The notes below the pieces were generated by a model. The model ran no database searches, was not told where the DNA came from, and worked only from the letters and a program-made list of their open reading frames with translations. Shown here in pieces: positions 1-9,125 of a stretch of DNA of 64,000 bases. Position numbers and translations under genes: made by a program. Origin of the DNA: Enterococcus pingfangensis (GTDB lineage: Bacteria; Bacillota; Bacilli; Lactobacillales; Enterococcaceae). The number at the start of each line of letters is the position of its first letter. Position 1 is the first letter of the stretch. Location of the stretch: contig NZ_BJDP01000004.1 of the NCBI RefSeq assembly GCF_005405205.1, positions 1-64,000 on the forward strand. The letters are read 5' to 3'.

Positions 1-33
1 TTAGAAAAATCAATTCCTATATATGAAAAAGGA
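1..33. repeat. 33-bp direct repeat, left copy
   Basis: Bases 1-33 are identical to 154-186. The copy begins at the first base of the window, so it may extend further left. The right copy supplies the ribosome-binding site of pstB, so this looks like a short local duplication of the pstB leader. The 120 bases between the copies hold no gene that I can support. Confidence 0.85.
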
Positions 34-153
34 TGCCAGTTCCACTTTTTACAGTTAAAACGATTAAAATAATTTAGTAAAAACAAGCGAATCATTTTCA
101 GATAAAATCTAGTGGAATGGTATACGGCTTGAAAATAAGACTGATTTTTCTTT

Positions 154-186
154 TTAGAAAAATCAATTCCTATATATGAAAAAGGA
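154..186. repeat. 33-bp direct repeat, right copy
   Basis: Perfect copy of bases 1-33, 153 bases downstream. Its end (AAAGGA) is the core of the Shine-Dalgarno sequence of pstB, whose ATG is at 196. Confidence 0.85.
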
Positions 187-195
187 GAAAATTGA

Positions 196-951
196 ATGTC
201 GAAGATTATTACTTCCAAAGACCTTCATTTATATTATGGTAAGAAAGAGGCCTTAAAGGGCATCGATATGGAAATTGAAAAAGGTGAGATCACTGCGATG
301 ATCGGACCTTCAGGTTGCGGGAAATCTACTTATTTGCGGTCGTTGAATCGGATGAATGATTTGATCCCCGGAGTGACGATCACCGGCAGTGTCATGTATA
401 AAGGCAAAGATATTTATAGTCCTAAGACAGATACTGTAAATTTACGTAAAGAAATCGGCATGGTTTTTCAACAGCCGAATCCTTTTCCCTTTTCGATTTA
501 CGAAAATGTTATTTATGGGTTAAAATTAAAGGGCGAGAAAGATAAAAATAAACTTGATCAAGTCGTTGAAGAAAGTTTGAAAGCAGCTTCGGTCTGGGAT
601 GATGTCAAAGATAAATTACACGAGAGTGCATTGTCATTATCTGGCGGACAGCAACAGCGGGTATGTATTGCTCGGGTGTTGGCGGTCAATCCTGAAGTGA
701 TTTTAATGGATGAACCTACCAGTGCATTAGATCCGGTATCAACAGGTAAAATCGAAAATATGCTGCTGGAATTAAAAGAAAATTATACGATCATCATTGT
801 GACCCACAATATGTCGCAAGCTTCACGGATCTCTGATCGCACGGCATTTTTCTTGCAAGGGGAACTGATTGAATTTGATCAGACAAAGAAGATTTTCTTA
901 GCACCGGGAAAACAAGAGACCGAAGATTATATCTCAGGAAAATTTGGTTAG
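196..951 (+). CDS. pstB: Phosphate ABC transporter ATP-binding protein PstB
   Basis: ATPase subunit of the PstSCAB phosphate importer, acting on the cytoplasmic face of the membrane. The 251 residues show Walker A GPSGCGKS at about 37-44, a Q-loop near 92, the ABC signature LSGGQQQR at 148-155, Walker B with MDEP at about 171-174, and the switch histidine in VTHN. Length and motifs are normal for PstB. AAAGGAG seven bases before the ATG supports the start. It precedes phoU, the usual order; the membrane subunits would lie left of the window. Enterococci often have two pstB genes in tandem, so this may be the second. The 33-bp duplication upstream is unusual. Confidence 0.96.
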   Translation: MSKIITSKDLHLYYGKKEALKGIDMEIEKGEITAMIGPSGCGKSTYLRSLNRMNDLIPGVTITGSVMYKGKDIYSPKTDTVNLRKEIGMVFQQPNPFPFSIYENVIYGLKLKGEKDKNKLDQVVEESLKAASVWDDVKDKLHESALSLSGGQQQRVCIARVLAVNPEVILMDEPTSALDPVSTGKIENMLLELKENYTIIIVTHNMSQASRISDRTAFFLQGELIEFDQTKKIFLAPGKQETEDYISGKFG

Positions 952-1060
952 TATCCGACATAAAAAACTTGCTATTAAAACACTTAATTGGATAATATAA
1001 CTATAATGAACAGTTAGAAACTTTATCAGCAACAGACAACTATTAATAAGGAGGGCAACG

Positions 1061-1738
1061 ATGTTACGTACACAATTTGAAGAAGAGTTGTTGAATCTTC
1101 ACAACCAGTTTTATGAAATGGGTATGATGGTCTCAAGTGCCGTGCATAAATCAGTGCGCTCATACATTGACCATGACAAAAAAATCGCGCAAGAGGTCAT
1201 CGATCACGATATCGAGATCAATGACATGGAAGTCCGCCTAGAGAAAAAAAGTTTTGAAATGATCGCTTTGCAGCAGCCGGTCACAACGGATTTACGCACG
1301 ATCATCACGATCATGAAAGCCAGCTCTGACTTGGAACGAATGGGAGATCATGCGGTATCTGTCGCAAAATCAACGATTCGCCTGAAAGGTCTGCCGCGGA
1401 TTTTAGAAGTTGAAAAAGAGATCAATGAAATGTCTAACTACGTTAAGAAAATGGTGGACAATGTCTTGATCGCTTATGTGAAGACGGATGAAAAGGATGC
1501 CCGCATGATCGCCAAAATGGATGAGCGGGTAAATGATTATTTCCAAAAAATTTATGATATGACTACCAATACAATGGAAAAAGAATCAGATACGATCATT
1601 AGCGGAACAGACTATCTGCACGTTGCCGGCTATTTAGAACGTGTGGGTGATTATGTGACCAATATTTGCGAATGGATCGTTTATTTGGCCACAGGAAAAA
1701 TCACTGAGCTGAACAGCAATCGTAATGAGACTTTTTAA
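1061..1738 (+). CDS. phoU: Phosphate transport system regulator PhoU
   Basis: PhoU is a cytoplasmic all-helical protein that links the Pst transporter to phosphate signalling and represses uptake when phosphate is plentiful. The 225 residues form two PhoU repeats (roughly 5-100 and 110-210), each carrying the E/DxxxD metal-binding pattern (for example SDLERMGDHA around residue 90 and LERVGDYVTN near 195). AAGGAGGG lies before the ATG. It is last in the pst cluster and is followed by a hairpin terminator. Confidence 0.95.
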   Translation: MLRTQFEEELLNLHNQFYEMGMMVSSAVHKSVRSYIDHDKKIAQEVIDHDIEINDMEVRLEKKSFEMIALQQPVTTDLRTIITIMKASSDLERMGDHAVSVAKSTIRLKGLPRILEVEKEINEMSNYVKKMVDNVLIAYVKTDEKDARMIAKMDERVNDYFQKIYDMTTNTMEKESDTIISGTDYLHVAGYLERVGDYVTNICEWIVYLATGKITELNSNRNETF

Positions 1739-1744
1739 GAGGAG

Positions 1745-1773
1745 CCAGCTGGAAGATTCTAGCTGGTTTTTTC
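1745..1773 (+). terminator. Rho-independent terminator after phoU
   Basis: Inverted repeat CCAGCT/AGCTGG (1745-1750 with 1761-1766) followed by six T residues, directly after the phoU stop. Confidence 0.85.
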
Positions 1774-1929
1774 TTAATTCGTGAAGTCTTAAAAAAATAG
1801 TTTTCAATCGGACGTATTTTAGTTAAAACGGTGATTATTTCTGCACTATTCTTATGAGGGTATTTAAGCCAGATTCTTTCCAAATAAATAGGAAGTAACT
1901 CTTTATGAAGTCGGATAAAAAGATGGGTC

Positions 1930-1967
1930 TTTAGTCCTATGACAAATGCTCAGAAACATTGCATAAT
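1930..1967 (+). promoter_or_regulatory. Likely liaX promoter with a dyad-like site
   Basis: A -35-like ATGACA (1939-1944) and a -10-like CATAAT (1962-1967) are 17 bases apart and about 50 bases before the liaX ATG. The -35 sits inside TTTAGTCCTATGACAAA (1930-1946), a partial dyad placed where a response regulator such as LiaR could bind. The promoter is a fair match. The LiaR assignment is inferred from the downstream genes only. Confidence 0.45.
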
Positions 1968-2017
1968 ATGAATGTAAACAAAAGTAATGTATTTGCTTTT
2001 TGAAGGAGGCAATTTCT

Positions 2018-3568
2018 ATGAATGAAAGACAAAGAATTTTAGAATTAGTGAAAAAAGGTATTTTATCAACTGAAGAAGGTTTAGATTTATTAGAAAGCAT
2101 GGCTAAGGCGAAAGATGAGGAACAGATCAAACAAGCAGCAGATAAAGTTGATTCTTATCACCGCGACCAAGCGACGAATTTAGTTGATGAATGGGAAAAT
2201 GAAACGGACACTGAAGCAACGACTGGTTCCGAAAAACAGGACTTGGAAGAACTTGAAGCGTACTTCGATGATTTAGCGACAGAAGCGAACCAAATTTCTG
2301 TACATATCGATGAAATCAATCAAAAGAAAAAAGAATTACGTGCAGCGCTTCATGAAAAAGAAGAAGTTTTGATGGAATTGGATACAAAAGAAGAATTGGA
2401 TACTTTGTCAGAAGAAGATGATGCGATCCGTGAAACTGTGGAAGATGAAATCGATGAGTTGAAAGAACAAATCGAAGAGCTAGATGAACAAGCAGCTGAG
2501 CAAGAAGAAGAATTGAAAAATGTACAATCTAGTCAAAGCGAGACTCGCAAAGAACGCAATCGTGCGCGCTTTGATATCCCAGATGATTTGAAGGACCAAG
2601 CAAGCGAAACATTTACACAAGTTGGTGAAAAATTAGGAGAAGCTGGCGTTCAATTAGGCCGTTTGATGAAGAAGACATTAAAAACAGTTTCTAATACAGT
2701 AGAAGAAAATGTTGATTGGAAAGACTTCAACGTAAAAGTTCCCGGACTTGTGACTTCTAAATTCGAACATCAATTTTTATATACCGATGTTGAACCGACC
2801 TTGATCGATATCAAGCTGGCTAATGGGAAAGTTATCTTGAAAGCTTGGGATGACTCAGCAATCAAAGTGGATGCGAAAATCAAACTTTATGGTAAAATGA
2901 GTGAAGCAACACCGCTACAATCATTGTTAGAACGTAGCCAAATCGAAGTGAACGATGAACATATCTCGTTCCAAATCCCGAATAAACGGGTCCAAGCAGA
3001 ATTGACGTTCTACTTGCCAAAACGCACCTACGATCATGTAGCGGTAAAATTATTAAATGGTGATTTAGTAGTTGAAAAAATGGATGCAAAAGATGTTTAC
3101 GCGAAATCAACAAATGGCAACATCAACTTCAAACAGATCAATGCGACCATGCTTGAGATTCAAGGGGTCAATGGCAATATCGAAATTCGCGAAGGTGAAA
3201 TTTTAGACTCGATCATCGAAACAGTCAACGGCAGCATCACGACGAAAGCTACAATTCAAAATTATGGGATCTCATTAGTCAATGGCGATGTGCGGTTGAC
3301 AGCAGTCCATGATAATTTACAAAAAATCAAAGCAAGCTCAGTGAATGGGAATGTTAAAGTTGCATTGAACAAGTCGATCGGTCTAGAAGGACTAGCTAAG
3401 ACAAATTTGGGCAGCATCAACGATCGCTTATCGGACTACGAAGTGATCAGAGAGAAAAAAGAAAAAACAAATCGTTTGCTGCAATTCCGTCGAGTGGCTG
3501 ATAAAATGGCTAAGATTGATGTTTCAACAACAACTGGTAGTATTTTCTTGAAAGATATTGATAACTAA
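2018..3568 (+). CDS. liaX: LiaX, surface sensor of daptomycin and cationic peptides
   Basis: In enterococci LiaX is an envelope and extracellular protein of the LiaFSR regulon that responds to daptomycin and host peptides. This 516-residue protein has the same plan: a short helical N-terminus beginning MNERQRILELVKKG, a long acidic coiled coil at about 65-175, and a repetitive beta-rich DUF4097 domain from about 245 to the end, with recurring LxNG or VNG turns. No signal peptide is seen. AAGGAGG at 2003-2009 fixes the ATG at 2018; an in-frame TTG at 2000 is not the start. It is followed by a PspC gene and a small membrane gene, the order of enterococcal liaXYZ. Confidence 0.9.
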   Translation: MNERQRILELVKKGILSTEEGLDLLESMAKAKDEEQIKQAADKVDSYHRDQATNLVDEWENETDTEATTGSEKQDLEELEAYFDDLATEANQISVHIDEINQKKKELRAALHEKEEVLMELDTKEELDTLSEEDDAIRETVEDEIDELKEQIEELDEQAAEQEEELKNVQSSQSETRKERNRARFDIPDDLKDQASETFTQVGEKLGEAGVQLGRLMKKTLKTVSNTVEENVDWKDFNVKVPGLVTSKFEHQFLYTDVEPTLIDIKLANGKVILKAWDDSAIKVDAKIKLYGKMSEATPLQSLLERSQIEVNDEHISFQIPNKRVQAELTFYLPKRTYDHVAVKLLNGDLVVEKMDAKDVYAKSTNGNINFKQINATMLEIQGVNGNIEIREGEILDSIIETVNGSITTKATIQNYGISLVNGDVRLTAVHDNLQKIKASSVNGNVKVALNKSIGLEGLAKTNLGSINDRLSDYEVIREKKEKTNRLLQFRRVADKMAKIDVSTTTGSIFLKDIDN

Positions 3569-3593
3569 GAAATAATAAGGAAGGAAGATTCAT

Positions 3594-3911
3594 ATGCGAA
3601 AAAGATTACAGAAGTCACGAACAAATGTGGTACTGACTGGTACCTTAGCTGGGATCGCCGAGTATTTCGGCATTGACCCAACAATCGTGCGTGTGATTTA
3701 TGTTTTCTTGAGTTTTGGCTTGATCGGCGCACCGATTGTATTATATATCTTGTTAGCATTAGTGATCCCTGCAGGTCCAAGAGGTGGGGATTCGTATGGA
3801 CATAACAATCCATACTATGGCAACAATGATTACACCAACTACGAGAAAAAGGCGTCCCGCCAACGTAAGAAAGCGGATAAAATTGACGATGATGACTGGA
3901 GCGACTTTTAA
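3594..3911 (+). CDS. liaY: LiaY, PspC-domain membrane protein
   Basis: 105 residues with a PspC domain at about 1-62: a basic start, the GTLAGIAEYFG segment, then one or two membrane helices (about 33-60) ending in VIPAGP. The tail (about 63-105) is hydrophilic, rich in Gly, Tyr and Asn and then in Lys and Asp. In enterococci LiaY is the membrane partner linking LiaX to relocation of anionic phospholipid domains. AAGGAAGGA precedes the ATG. It is 25 bases after liaX and overlaps liaZ by one base, so the three are surely cotranscribed. Confidence 0.88.
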   Translation: MRKRLQKSRTNVVLTGTLAGIAEYFGIDPTIVRVIYVFLSFGLIGAPIVLYILLALVIPAGPRGGDSYGHNNPYYGNNDYTNYEKKASRQRKKADKIDDDDWSDF

Positions 3912-4273
3912 TGACTTACTTACAGCGCTTAATAGCTAACGCATTGATTTTTATTTCACTGTCGGTGCTCTTCCCCAACCATATTTATGTGGAAAGTCTG
4001 GTGATGGCTATTGTCGCAAGCTTTGTTCTATCAATATTGAATACATTAGTGAAACCAGTTTTGACTTTACTTTCACTGCCGTTGAATATTTTGACATTTG
4101 GACTGTTTAGCTTTGTGATCAGCGCTGGTATGTTGCAATTGACTTCTAACTTATTAGGAAATTATCGCTTTGGTTTCTCTAGTTTTACCGTTTCTATTTT
4201 AGTAGCAATCGTGATGGCGATCATCAATGCGATCGTTTCAGAACATAATATCGACAAGTATGCGGATAGGTAA
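3911..4273 (+). CDS. liaZ: LiaZ, small four-helix membrane protein
   Basis: 120 residues and almost wholly hydrophobic, with four predicted membrane helices (about 8-25, 30-50, 57-80 and 92-112). It belongs to the phage-holin-like or DUF360-type membrane family that often sits next to PspC genes. Its ATG overlaps the liaY TAA (TAATG), showing translational coupling. Position and length match the third gene of enterococcal liaXYZ. Its biochemical role is not established. Confidence 0.85.
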   Translation: MTYLQRLIANALIFISLSVLFPNHIYVESLVMAIVASFVLSILNTLVKPVLTLLSLPLNILTFGLFSFVISAGMLQLTSNLLGNYRFGFSSFTVSILVAIVMAIINAIVSEHNIDKYADR

Positions 4274-4293
4274 ATAACCTATCCGTTTTTTTT
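4263..4293 (+). terminator. Terminator of liaXYZ
   Basis: Nine-pair stem CGGATAGGT/ACCTATCCG (4263-4271 with 4277-4285) followed by eight T residues. The stem overlaps the liaZ stop codon. Confidence 0.9.
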
Positions 4294-4614
4294 GTATGTC
4301 TATCTTTTGAGGATTTGATCGTGGATGGAACAAATCCTCAACTTGTTCAGCAAAAGGATCAGCTTATGAAAATAAAACTATTTCTATATTATGAGCAAAT
4401 ACTGCTCATAATTATTCGCGGTTAGCTGACCGGTCATTTCTTCAGACAAGTGACGACAGCTGTTTTACTAAATTCAAATTAGACGGCAGATCCCGTTGGT
4501 TTCATGAATTATTTGTAAAGCCTTTCTTATTCTTACTTTTGAAAGCTGTCTCTACCTAGTCACTCTATTGATAAAATGATAAAATAGAGCGGAAGTGTAG
4601 AAAAGAGGGATTAT
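4294..4614 (+). other. Intergenic region with palindromes before hprK
   Basis: 321 bases without a conventional gene. It holds an inverted repeat GAGGATTT/AAATCCTC near 4311-4341, a perfect hairpin TATGAGCA-aatac-TGCTCATA at 4390-4410, the palindrome TGACCGGTCA at 4427-4436, and CTCTATT/AATAGAG around 4563-4589, which overlaps two TAAAAT boxes that could serve as the hprK -10. A 19-codon ORF at 4366-4425 (MKIKLFLYYE...) has AAAAGGAT seven bases upstream; whether it is expressed is unknown. Confidence 0.5.
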
Positions 4615-5550
4615 ATGACTGAAACAGTGAGAGTAAAAGATTTAGTTGATAAACTTTCATTAGAAGTAGTAACAGGCGATGAAGAAAGTCTTACGCGGGT
4701 TGTCACCACTGGCGATATTTCTCGTCCTGGATTGGAATTGACCGGCTATTTCAATTACTATTCCCATGATCGGTTGCAACTTTTTGGAAATAAAGAAATT
4801 ACCTTTGCAGAACGCATGATGCCAGAAGAGCGTTTGATGGTCTTGCGTCGGATGTGCAGTGATGATACACCGGCATTTATCGTTTCGCGGGGATTGACAC
4901 CGCCAAAAGAAATGATCATAGCCGCTAGTGAACACAATATTCCAGTACTGAGCTCACCAATCTCGACCTCGCGTTTGTTGGGAGAAATCTCAAGCTTTCT
5001 AAATGGCGGCTTGGCACCGCGGACGAGTGTCCATGGTGTATTGGTCGATGTGTATGGTTTAGGTGTGTTGATCCAAGGGGACAGTGGGATCGGTAAAAGT
5101 GAAACAGCTTTGGAATTAGTCAAGCGCGGACATCGTTTGATCGCAGATGATCGTGTCGATGTTTATCAACAAGATGAATTGACTTTAGTCGGTGAACCGC
5201 CTAAAATCTTGCAGCATTTGATCGAAATTCGTGGAATCGGGATTATCGATGTGATGAATCTATTCGGTGCCAGTGCTGTGCGAGGATCAATGCCTGTCCA
5301 ACTTGTCGTTTACTTGGAGAGCTGGTCTAAAGATAAAAAATATGATCGCCTAGGCAGCGGTAATACTGAAGTAGAGATCGCTGAAGTAAAAATCCCGCAA
5401 GTGAAAATTCCAGTGAAGACTGGGCGAAATGTCGCCATTATCATCGAAGTTGCGGCAATGAATTTCCGGGCACGTACGATGGGTTACGATGCGACGAAGA
5501 CCTTTGAGAATCGCTTGACCCAATTAATCGAAGAAAATTCGGGACAGTAA
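4615..5550 (+). CDS. hprK: HPr kinase/phosphorylase
   Basis: Bifunctional enzyme that phosphorylates or dephosphorylates HPr at Ser46 and so sets CcpA-dependent catabolite repression. The 311 residues show the N-terminal domain to about 130, the conserved His140-Gly before the core, a P-loop GDSGIGKS at 155-162, the acidic IADDRV segment near 177-182, and the family signature [10 protein letters not shown] at about 203-212. Length is normal. It overlaps nothing and ends one base before lgt, forming hprK-lgt-gpsA-galU as in other Firmicutes. Confidence 0.97.
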   Translation: MTETVRVKDLVDKLSLEVVTGDEESLTRVVTTGDISRPGLELTGYFNYYSHDRLQLFGNKEITFAERMMPEERLMVLRRMCSDDTPAFIVSRGLTPPKEMIIAASEHNIPVLSSPISTSRLLGEISSFLNGGLAPRTSVHGVLVDVYGLGVLIQGDSGIGKSETALELVKRGHRLIADDRVDVYQQDELTLVGEPPKILQHLIEIRGIGIIDVMNLFGASAVRGSMPVQLVVYLESWSKDKKYDRLGSGNTEVEIAEVKIPQVKIPVKTGRNVAIIIEVAAMNFRARTMGYDATKTFENRLTQLIEENSGQ

Positions 5551-5551
5551 G

Positions 5552-6382
5552 ATGTTAGCACAAGTAAATCGCGTGGCCTTTGAATTATTAGGTCTTCAAA
5601 TTTATTGGTACGCGATTATCATCGTTTCAGGAATCGCCGTTGCTTTATGGCTGTCCAGCCGAGAAGCTGTACGAGTTGGTCTAAAAGAAGATGACATGAC
5701 AAACTTTATTCTCTGGGCATTGCCGATTGCAATCGTCGGTGCTCGCTTGTATTACGTTTTATTTGATTTGGCACCGTATCTTGCTGATCCAGTCCAGATT
5801 TTTAATATTCGAAACGGCGGATTAGCGATCTATGGCGGATTGATCGCGGCGGTGATCGTTTTGATCATTTATACACGGTATCATTTTATTGATCCTTGGC
5901 TGTTTTTAGATGTAGTTGCTCCGGGAGTCATGCTGGCGCAAGCGATGGGCCGTTGGGGAAATTTTATGAACCACGAAGCGTATGGTGGCGAAACGACGCG
6001 TCAATTTTTAGAGAACTTGCATTTACCGCAATTTATCATCAACAATATGTACATTGACGGCGCTTTTCGACAACCAACCTTTCTTTATGAATCCATGTGG
6101 AGCTTTTTAGGATTTGTCTTGATCCTATTCATTAGAAAAAATGGGAAAATCAAGCGTGGCGAACTCTTTTTAGGCTATATGATCTGGTATAGTTTAGGTC
6201 GCTTCTTTATTGAAGGAATGCGGACAGATAGTCTTTATTTATTTGGCGGAATCCGAGTATCACAGCTATTGTCGGTGATTTTATTTGTCGGCGGACTTGT
6301 TTTATTATATTATCGTCGAAAAAAAAGTACGAATATTAAGTTATATGAACGTGATAAAGGTGTTAATCAAGCTTTAATTTAA
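5552..6382 (+). CDS. lgt: Prolipoprotein diacylglyceryl transferase Lgt
   Basis: Integral membrane enzyme that moves the diacylglyceryl group from phosphatidylglycerol to the lipobox cysteine of prelipoproteins. The 276 residues contain about seven hydrophobic helices and the Lgt signature around MGRWGNFMNHEAYG (near residue 133-146). The conserved Arg and His-rich catalytic region and the C-terminal GxRxDS-type stretch (GMRTDS near 227) are present. It begins one base after the hprK stop, so the pair is cotranscribed. Confidence 0.97.
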   Translation: MLAQVNRVAFELLGLQIYWYAIIIVSGIAVALWLSSREAVRVGLKEDDMTNFILWALPIAIVGARLYYVLFDLAPYLADPVQIFNIRNGGLAIYGGLIAAVIVLIIYTRYHFIDPWLFLDVVAPGVMLAQAMGRWGNFMNHEAYGGETTRQFLENLHLPQFIINNMYIDGAFRQPTFLYESMWSFLGFVLILFIRKNGKIKRGELFLGYMIWYSLGRFFIEGMRTDSLYLFGGIRVSQLLSVILFVGGLVLLYYRRKKSTNIKLYERDKGVNQALI

Positions 6383-6526
6383 GCCAGAGACGTCAGCTGC
6401 CTGTGTTATGATAAAGAAAAAGGTTCGAGACTTGTATTATGAACTAAATGCCAAATCTGTAAGTTATTTTATAATGGCAGATTGGAATATAGGATGAGGC
6501 GTAATATAAACTAGGAGGAACTCTCG

Positions 6527-7546
6527 GTGAAACAAAAAGTAGCAGTTTTAGGACCCGGTTCTTGGGGGACCGCATTAGCAAAAGTATTAGCTGAAAATGG
6601 TCACGAGGTCAGACTTTGGGGAAACAATGAAGCGCAAATGGATGAGATCAATACGTATCATACCAATCGTCACTACTTGCCTGATTTAAAGATTCCTGAA
6701 AGTATCAAAGGGGAAAAAAGTTTAAAAAATGCGATCAAAGATGCGGATGCTGTTTTATTTGTTATTCCAACAAAAGCTGTTCGGATCGTCGCACAGGAAT
6801 TTGCACAAGTAGTTGAAAATAATCCAGTGGTCATCCATGCAAGCAAAGGTTTGGAACAAGGCACCCATAAACGCATCTCAGAAATTTTAATAGAAGAGAT
6901 TCCCGAAGAGCATCGTCAAGGTGTGGTTGTTTTATCAGGTCCTAGTCATGCAGAAGAAGTAGCGGTCCACGATATCACAACGATCACAGCTGCTAGCGAA
7001 GACAAAACATTAGCGGCATATGTTCAAAAATTATTCATGAATGAATATTTGAGAATTTATACGAATACCGACGTTATCGGTGTCGAGACGGGTGCGGCAT
7101 TAAAAAATATTATCGCATTAGGCGCAGGCGCACTGCATGGTCTTTCTTACGGAGACGATGCGAAGGCGGCCATTATGACTCGCGGTCTAGCAGAAATCAG
7201 CCGTCTCGGTGTAGCAATGGGTGCCAATCCATTGACTTTCATTGGGCTGAGCGGTGTTGGAGATTTGATTGTTACTTGTACATCCGTTCATTCGCGAAAC
7301 TGGCGGGCAGGCAATCTTTTAGGTAAAGGTCATAAATTAGATGAAGTTTTAGACAACATGGGGATGATCGTTGAAGGTGTCTCAACGACGAAAGCGGCGA
7401 AAGAACTGGCTGATCGTTTGAATGTCAGCATGCCGATCACTGAAACGATCTATGATGTTTTGTATAATGGTAAAGACGTCCGTCAAGCATGCCGTGATTT
7501 GATGATGCGTGAAGGTACGTTTGAAAATGAATTTACTTTAGAGTAG
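6527..7546 (+). CDS. gpsA: NAD(P)-dependent glycerol-3-phosphate dehydrogenase
   Basis: Reduces dihydroxyacetone phosphate to sn-glycerol 3-phosphate for phospholipid synthesis. The 339 residues start with a Rossmann [10 protein letters not shown] motif (about 8-17), contain [10 protein letters not shown] near 141-150, the catalytic Lys in [13 protein letters not shown], and [12 protein letters not shown]. The start is GTG at 6527, chosen because AGGAGG lies eight bases upstream and no in-frame ATG comes before the Rossmann motif. A 144-base gap without a clear terminator separates it from lgt. Confidence 0.96.
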   Translation: MKQKVAVLGPGSWGTALAKVLAENGHEVRLWGNNEAQMDEINTYHTNRHYLPDLKIPESIKGEKSLKNAIKDADAVLFVIPTKAVRIVAQEFAQVVENNPVVIHASKGLEQGTHKRISEILIEEIPEEHRQGVVVLSGPSHAEEVAVHDITTITAASEDKTLAAYVQKLFMNEYLRIYTNTDVIGVETGAALKNIIALGAGALHGLSYGDDAKAAIMTRGLAEISRLGVAMGANPLTFIGLSGVGDLIVTCTSVHSRNWRAGNLLGKGHKLDEVLDNMGMIVEGVSTTKAAKELADRLNVSMPITETIYDVLYNGKDVRQACRDLMMREGTFENEFTLE

Positions 7547-7564
7547 AAAGTGTGGGAAAAAGTC

Positions 7565-8458
7565 ATGCGAGTAAAAAAAGCAGTCATTCCAGCCGCTGGA
7601 TTAGGAACAAGATTTTTACCGGCTACTAAAGCGATGGCCAAAGAAATGCTGCCGATCGTTGACAAACCAACGATTCAATTTATCGTGGAAGAAGCATTAA
7701 ATTCTGGTATTGAAGATATTTTGATTGTGACTGGAAAAGCGAAACGTCCAATCGAAGATCATTTTGATTCAAATATTGAATTAGAGATGAATCTGAAAGA
7801 AAAAGGCAAAACAGATTTATTGAAATTAGTTGAAGAAACGACTGACGTAAACTTACATTTCATCCGTCAATCACATCCTAAAGGGTTAGGTCACGCGGTT
7901 TTACAAGCCCGCGCTTTTGTAGGAAATGAACCCTTTGTCGTCATGCTTGGGGATGATTTGATGGAAGATCGTGTGCCGTTGACTAAACAATTGATGAACG
8001 ATTATGAACAAACTCATGCGTCAACGATCGCCGTAATGCGTGTCCCAGAAGATGAAACCTCAAAATATGGGATCATCAATCCGGGTGAAGAAGTTTCTAA
8101 AGGGTTGTTCAACGTAAAGAATTTTGTAGAAAAACCAAAACCTAAAGAAGCTCCAAGTAATTTGGCGATCATTGGCCGCTATTTATTGACACCTGAAATT
8201 TTTGACGTTCTGGCAACACAAAAACCAGGGGCTGGAAATGAGATTCAATTGACCGATGCGATCGATACATTGAATAAGACCCAACGCGTTTTTGCTCAGG
8301 AATTTAACGGAAAACGTTATGATGTAGGCGATAAATTTGGGTTTATGACAACGAGTATTGAATATGGTCTGAAACATCCAGAGATCAAGGATAAGTTACA
8401 AGATTACATCATCGCTTTAGGCAAAGAATTAAGCGAACAAAATAAACCAAAAAAATAA
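7565..8458 (+). CDS. galU: UTP-glucose-1-phosphate uridylyltransferase
   Basis: Makes UDP-glucose for cell-wall glycopolymers and glycolipids. The 297 residues carry the nucleotidyltransferase signature [19 protein letters not shown] near the N-terminus, the GHAVLQAR motif around 107 and the FVVMLGDD sugar-nucleotide site. The ATG at 7565 ([12 protein letters not shown]) fits family starts better than the in-frame GTG at 7550. The gene follows gpsA by 18 bases and is closed by a strong terminator. Confidence 0.96.
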   Translation: MRVKKAVIPAAGLGTRFLPATKAMAKEMLPIVDKPTIQFIVEEALNSGIEDILIVTGKAKRPIEDHFDSNIELEMNLKEKGKTDLLKLVEETTDVNLHFIRQSHPKGLGHAVLQARAFVGNEPFVVMLGDDLMEDRVPLTKQLMNDYEQTHASTIAVMRVPEDETSKYGIINPGEEVSKGLFNVKNFVEKPKPKEAPSNLAIIGRYLLTPEIFDVLATQKPGAGNEIQLTDAIDTLNKTQRVFAQEFNGKRYDVGDKFGFMTTSIEYGLKHPEIKDKLQDYIIALGKELSEQNKPKK

Positions 8459-8467
8459 TAGATAAGA

Positions 8468-8503
8468 AAAGGTTGTGACAAGAGTTTTGTCACAACTTTT
8501 TTG
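8468..8503 (+). terminator. Terminator after galU
   Basis: Stem GTTGTGACA/TGTCACAAC (8472-8480 with 8489-8497) flanked by A residues on the left and a T-run on the right; end of the hprK-galU unit. Confidence 0.92.
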
Positions 8504-8685
8504 TAGCGTTCTATAAAATGTTCTGACTTGATCAGTTAAACGAACTATTTTCAAAATTTTTCAAAGCAGCTCGCATAGCTGATTTTTTATTCGATGGGAT
8601 TATAACTCTTTCTCTTTCATTAATTTACGTGAGAATGGTATAATTTAAGTTAGTATAGCGAGGAAAAACGGAAAGGAGCGATTAA

Positions 8686-9123
8686 ATGAGTTTAGGCGGT
8701 ATTGCAGCCCTGATTGCAGCGCTAGCATTTGTTGTTTTGGTTATTTTTTTAGTTCGTGTCTTGAATCAAGTCTCAAAAACGGTTGAGAAAGTTGAGACGA
8801 CTGTGACTGAAGCCAATACAACGATCGATGTTCTTACTAAAGACGTGGATCTGCTCATGCAACAAGTAGAAGGATTATTGGTTAAAGGCAATCATTTATT
8901 GAATGATATCAATGGAAAAGTAGAAACAATCGATCCATTATTTACGGCGGTAGCTGATTTGAGCCAGAGTGTTTCTGATTTAAATACTACCAGTCGAAAC
9001 TTAGCGGGAAAAGTCAGCGGAGCCGGTAAGAATGCGGCGAAAGCCAGTGTAGCAGGAAAAGTTGGTGCAACAACGATGAGATTCTTTAGAGATCGCAAGA
9101 CAACAACGAAAGCGGAGGGATAA
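8686..9123 (+). CDS. DUF948 membrane-anchored protein
   Basis: 145 residues with one N-terminal membrane helix (about 5-26), then an amphipathic helical stretch with heptad-like spacing (about 27-110), and a basic tail ending in KTTTKAEG. This is the DUF948 family, whose molecular role is unknown; in Bacillus its relative YtxG is a general-stress protein paired with YtxH. AAGGAG precedes the ATG. It sits two bases before a YtxH-family gene. Confidence 0.85.
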   Translation: MSLGGIAALIAALAFVVLVIFLVRVLNQVSKTVEKVETTVTEANTTIDVLTKDVDLLMQQVEGLLVKGNHLLNDINGKVETIDPLFTAVADLSQSVSDLNTTSRNLAGKVSGAGKNAAKASVAGKVGATTMRFFRDRKTTTKAEG

Positions 9124-9125
9124 GA

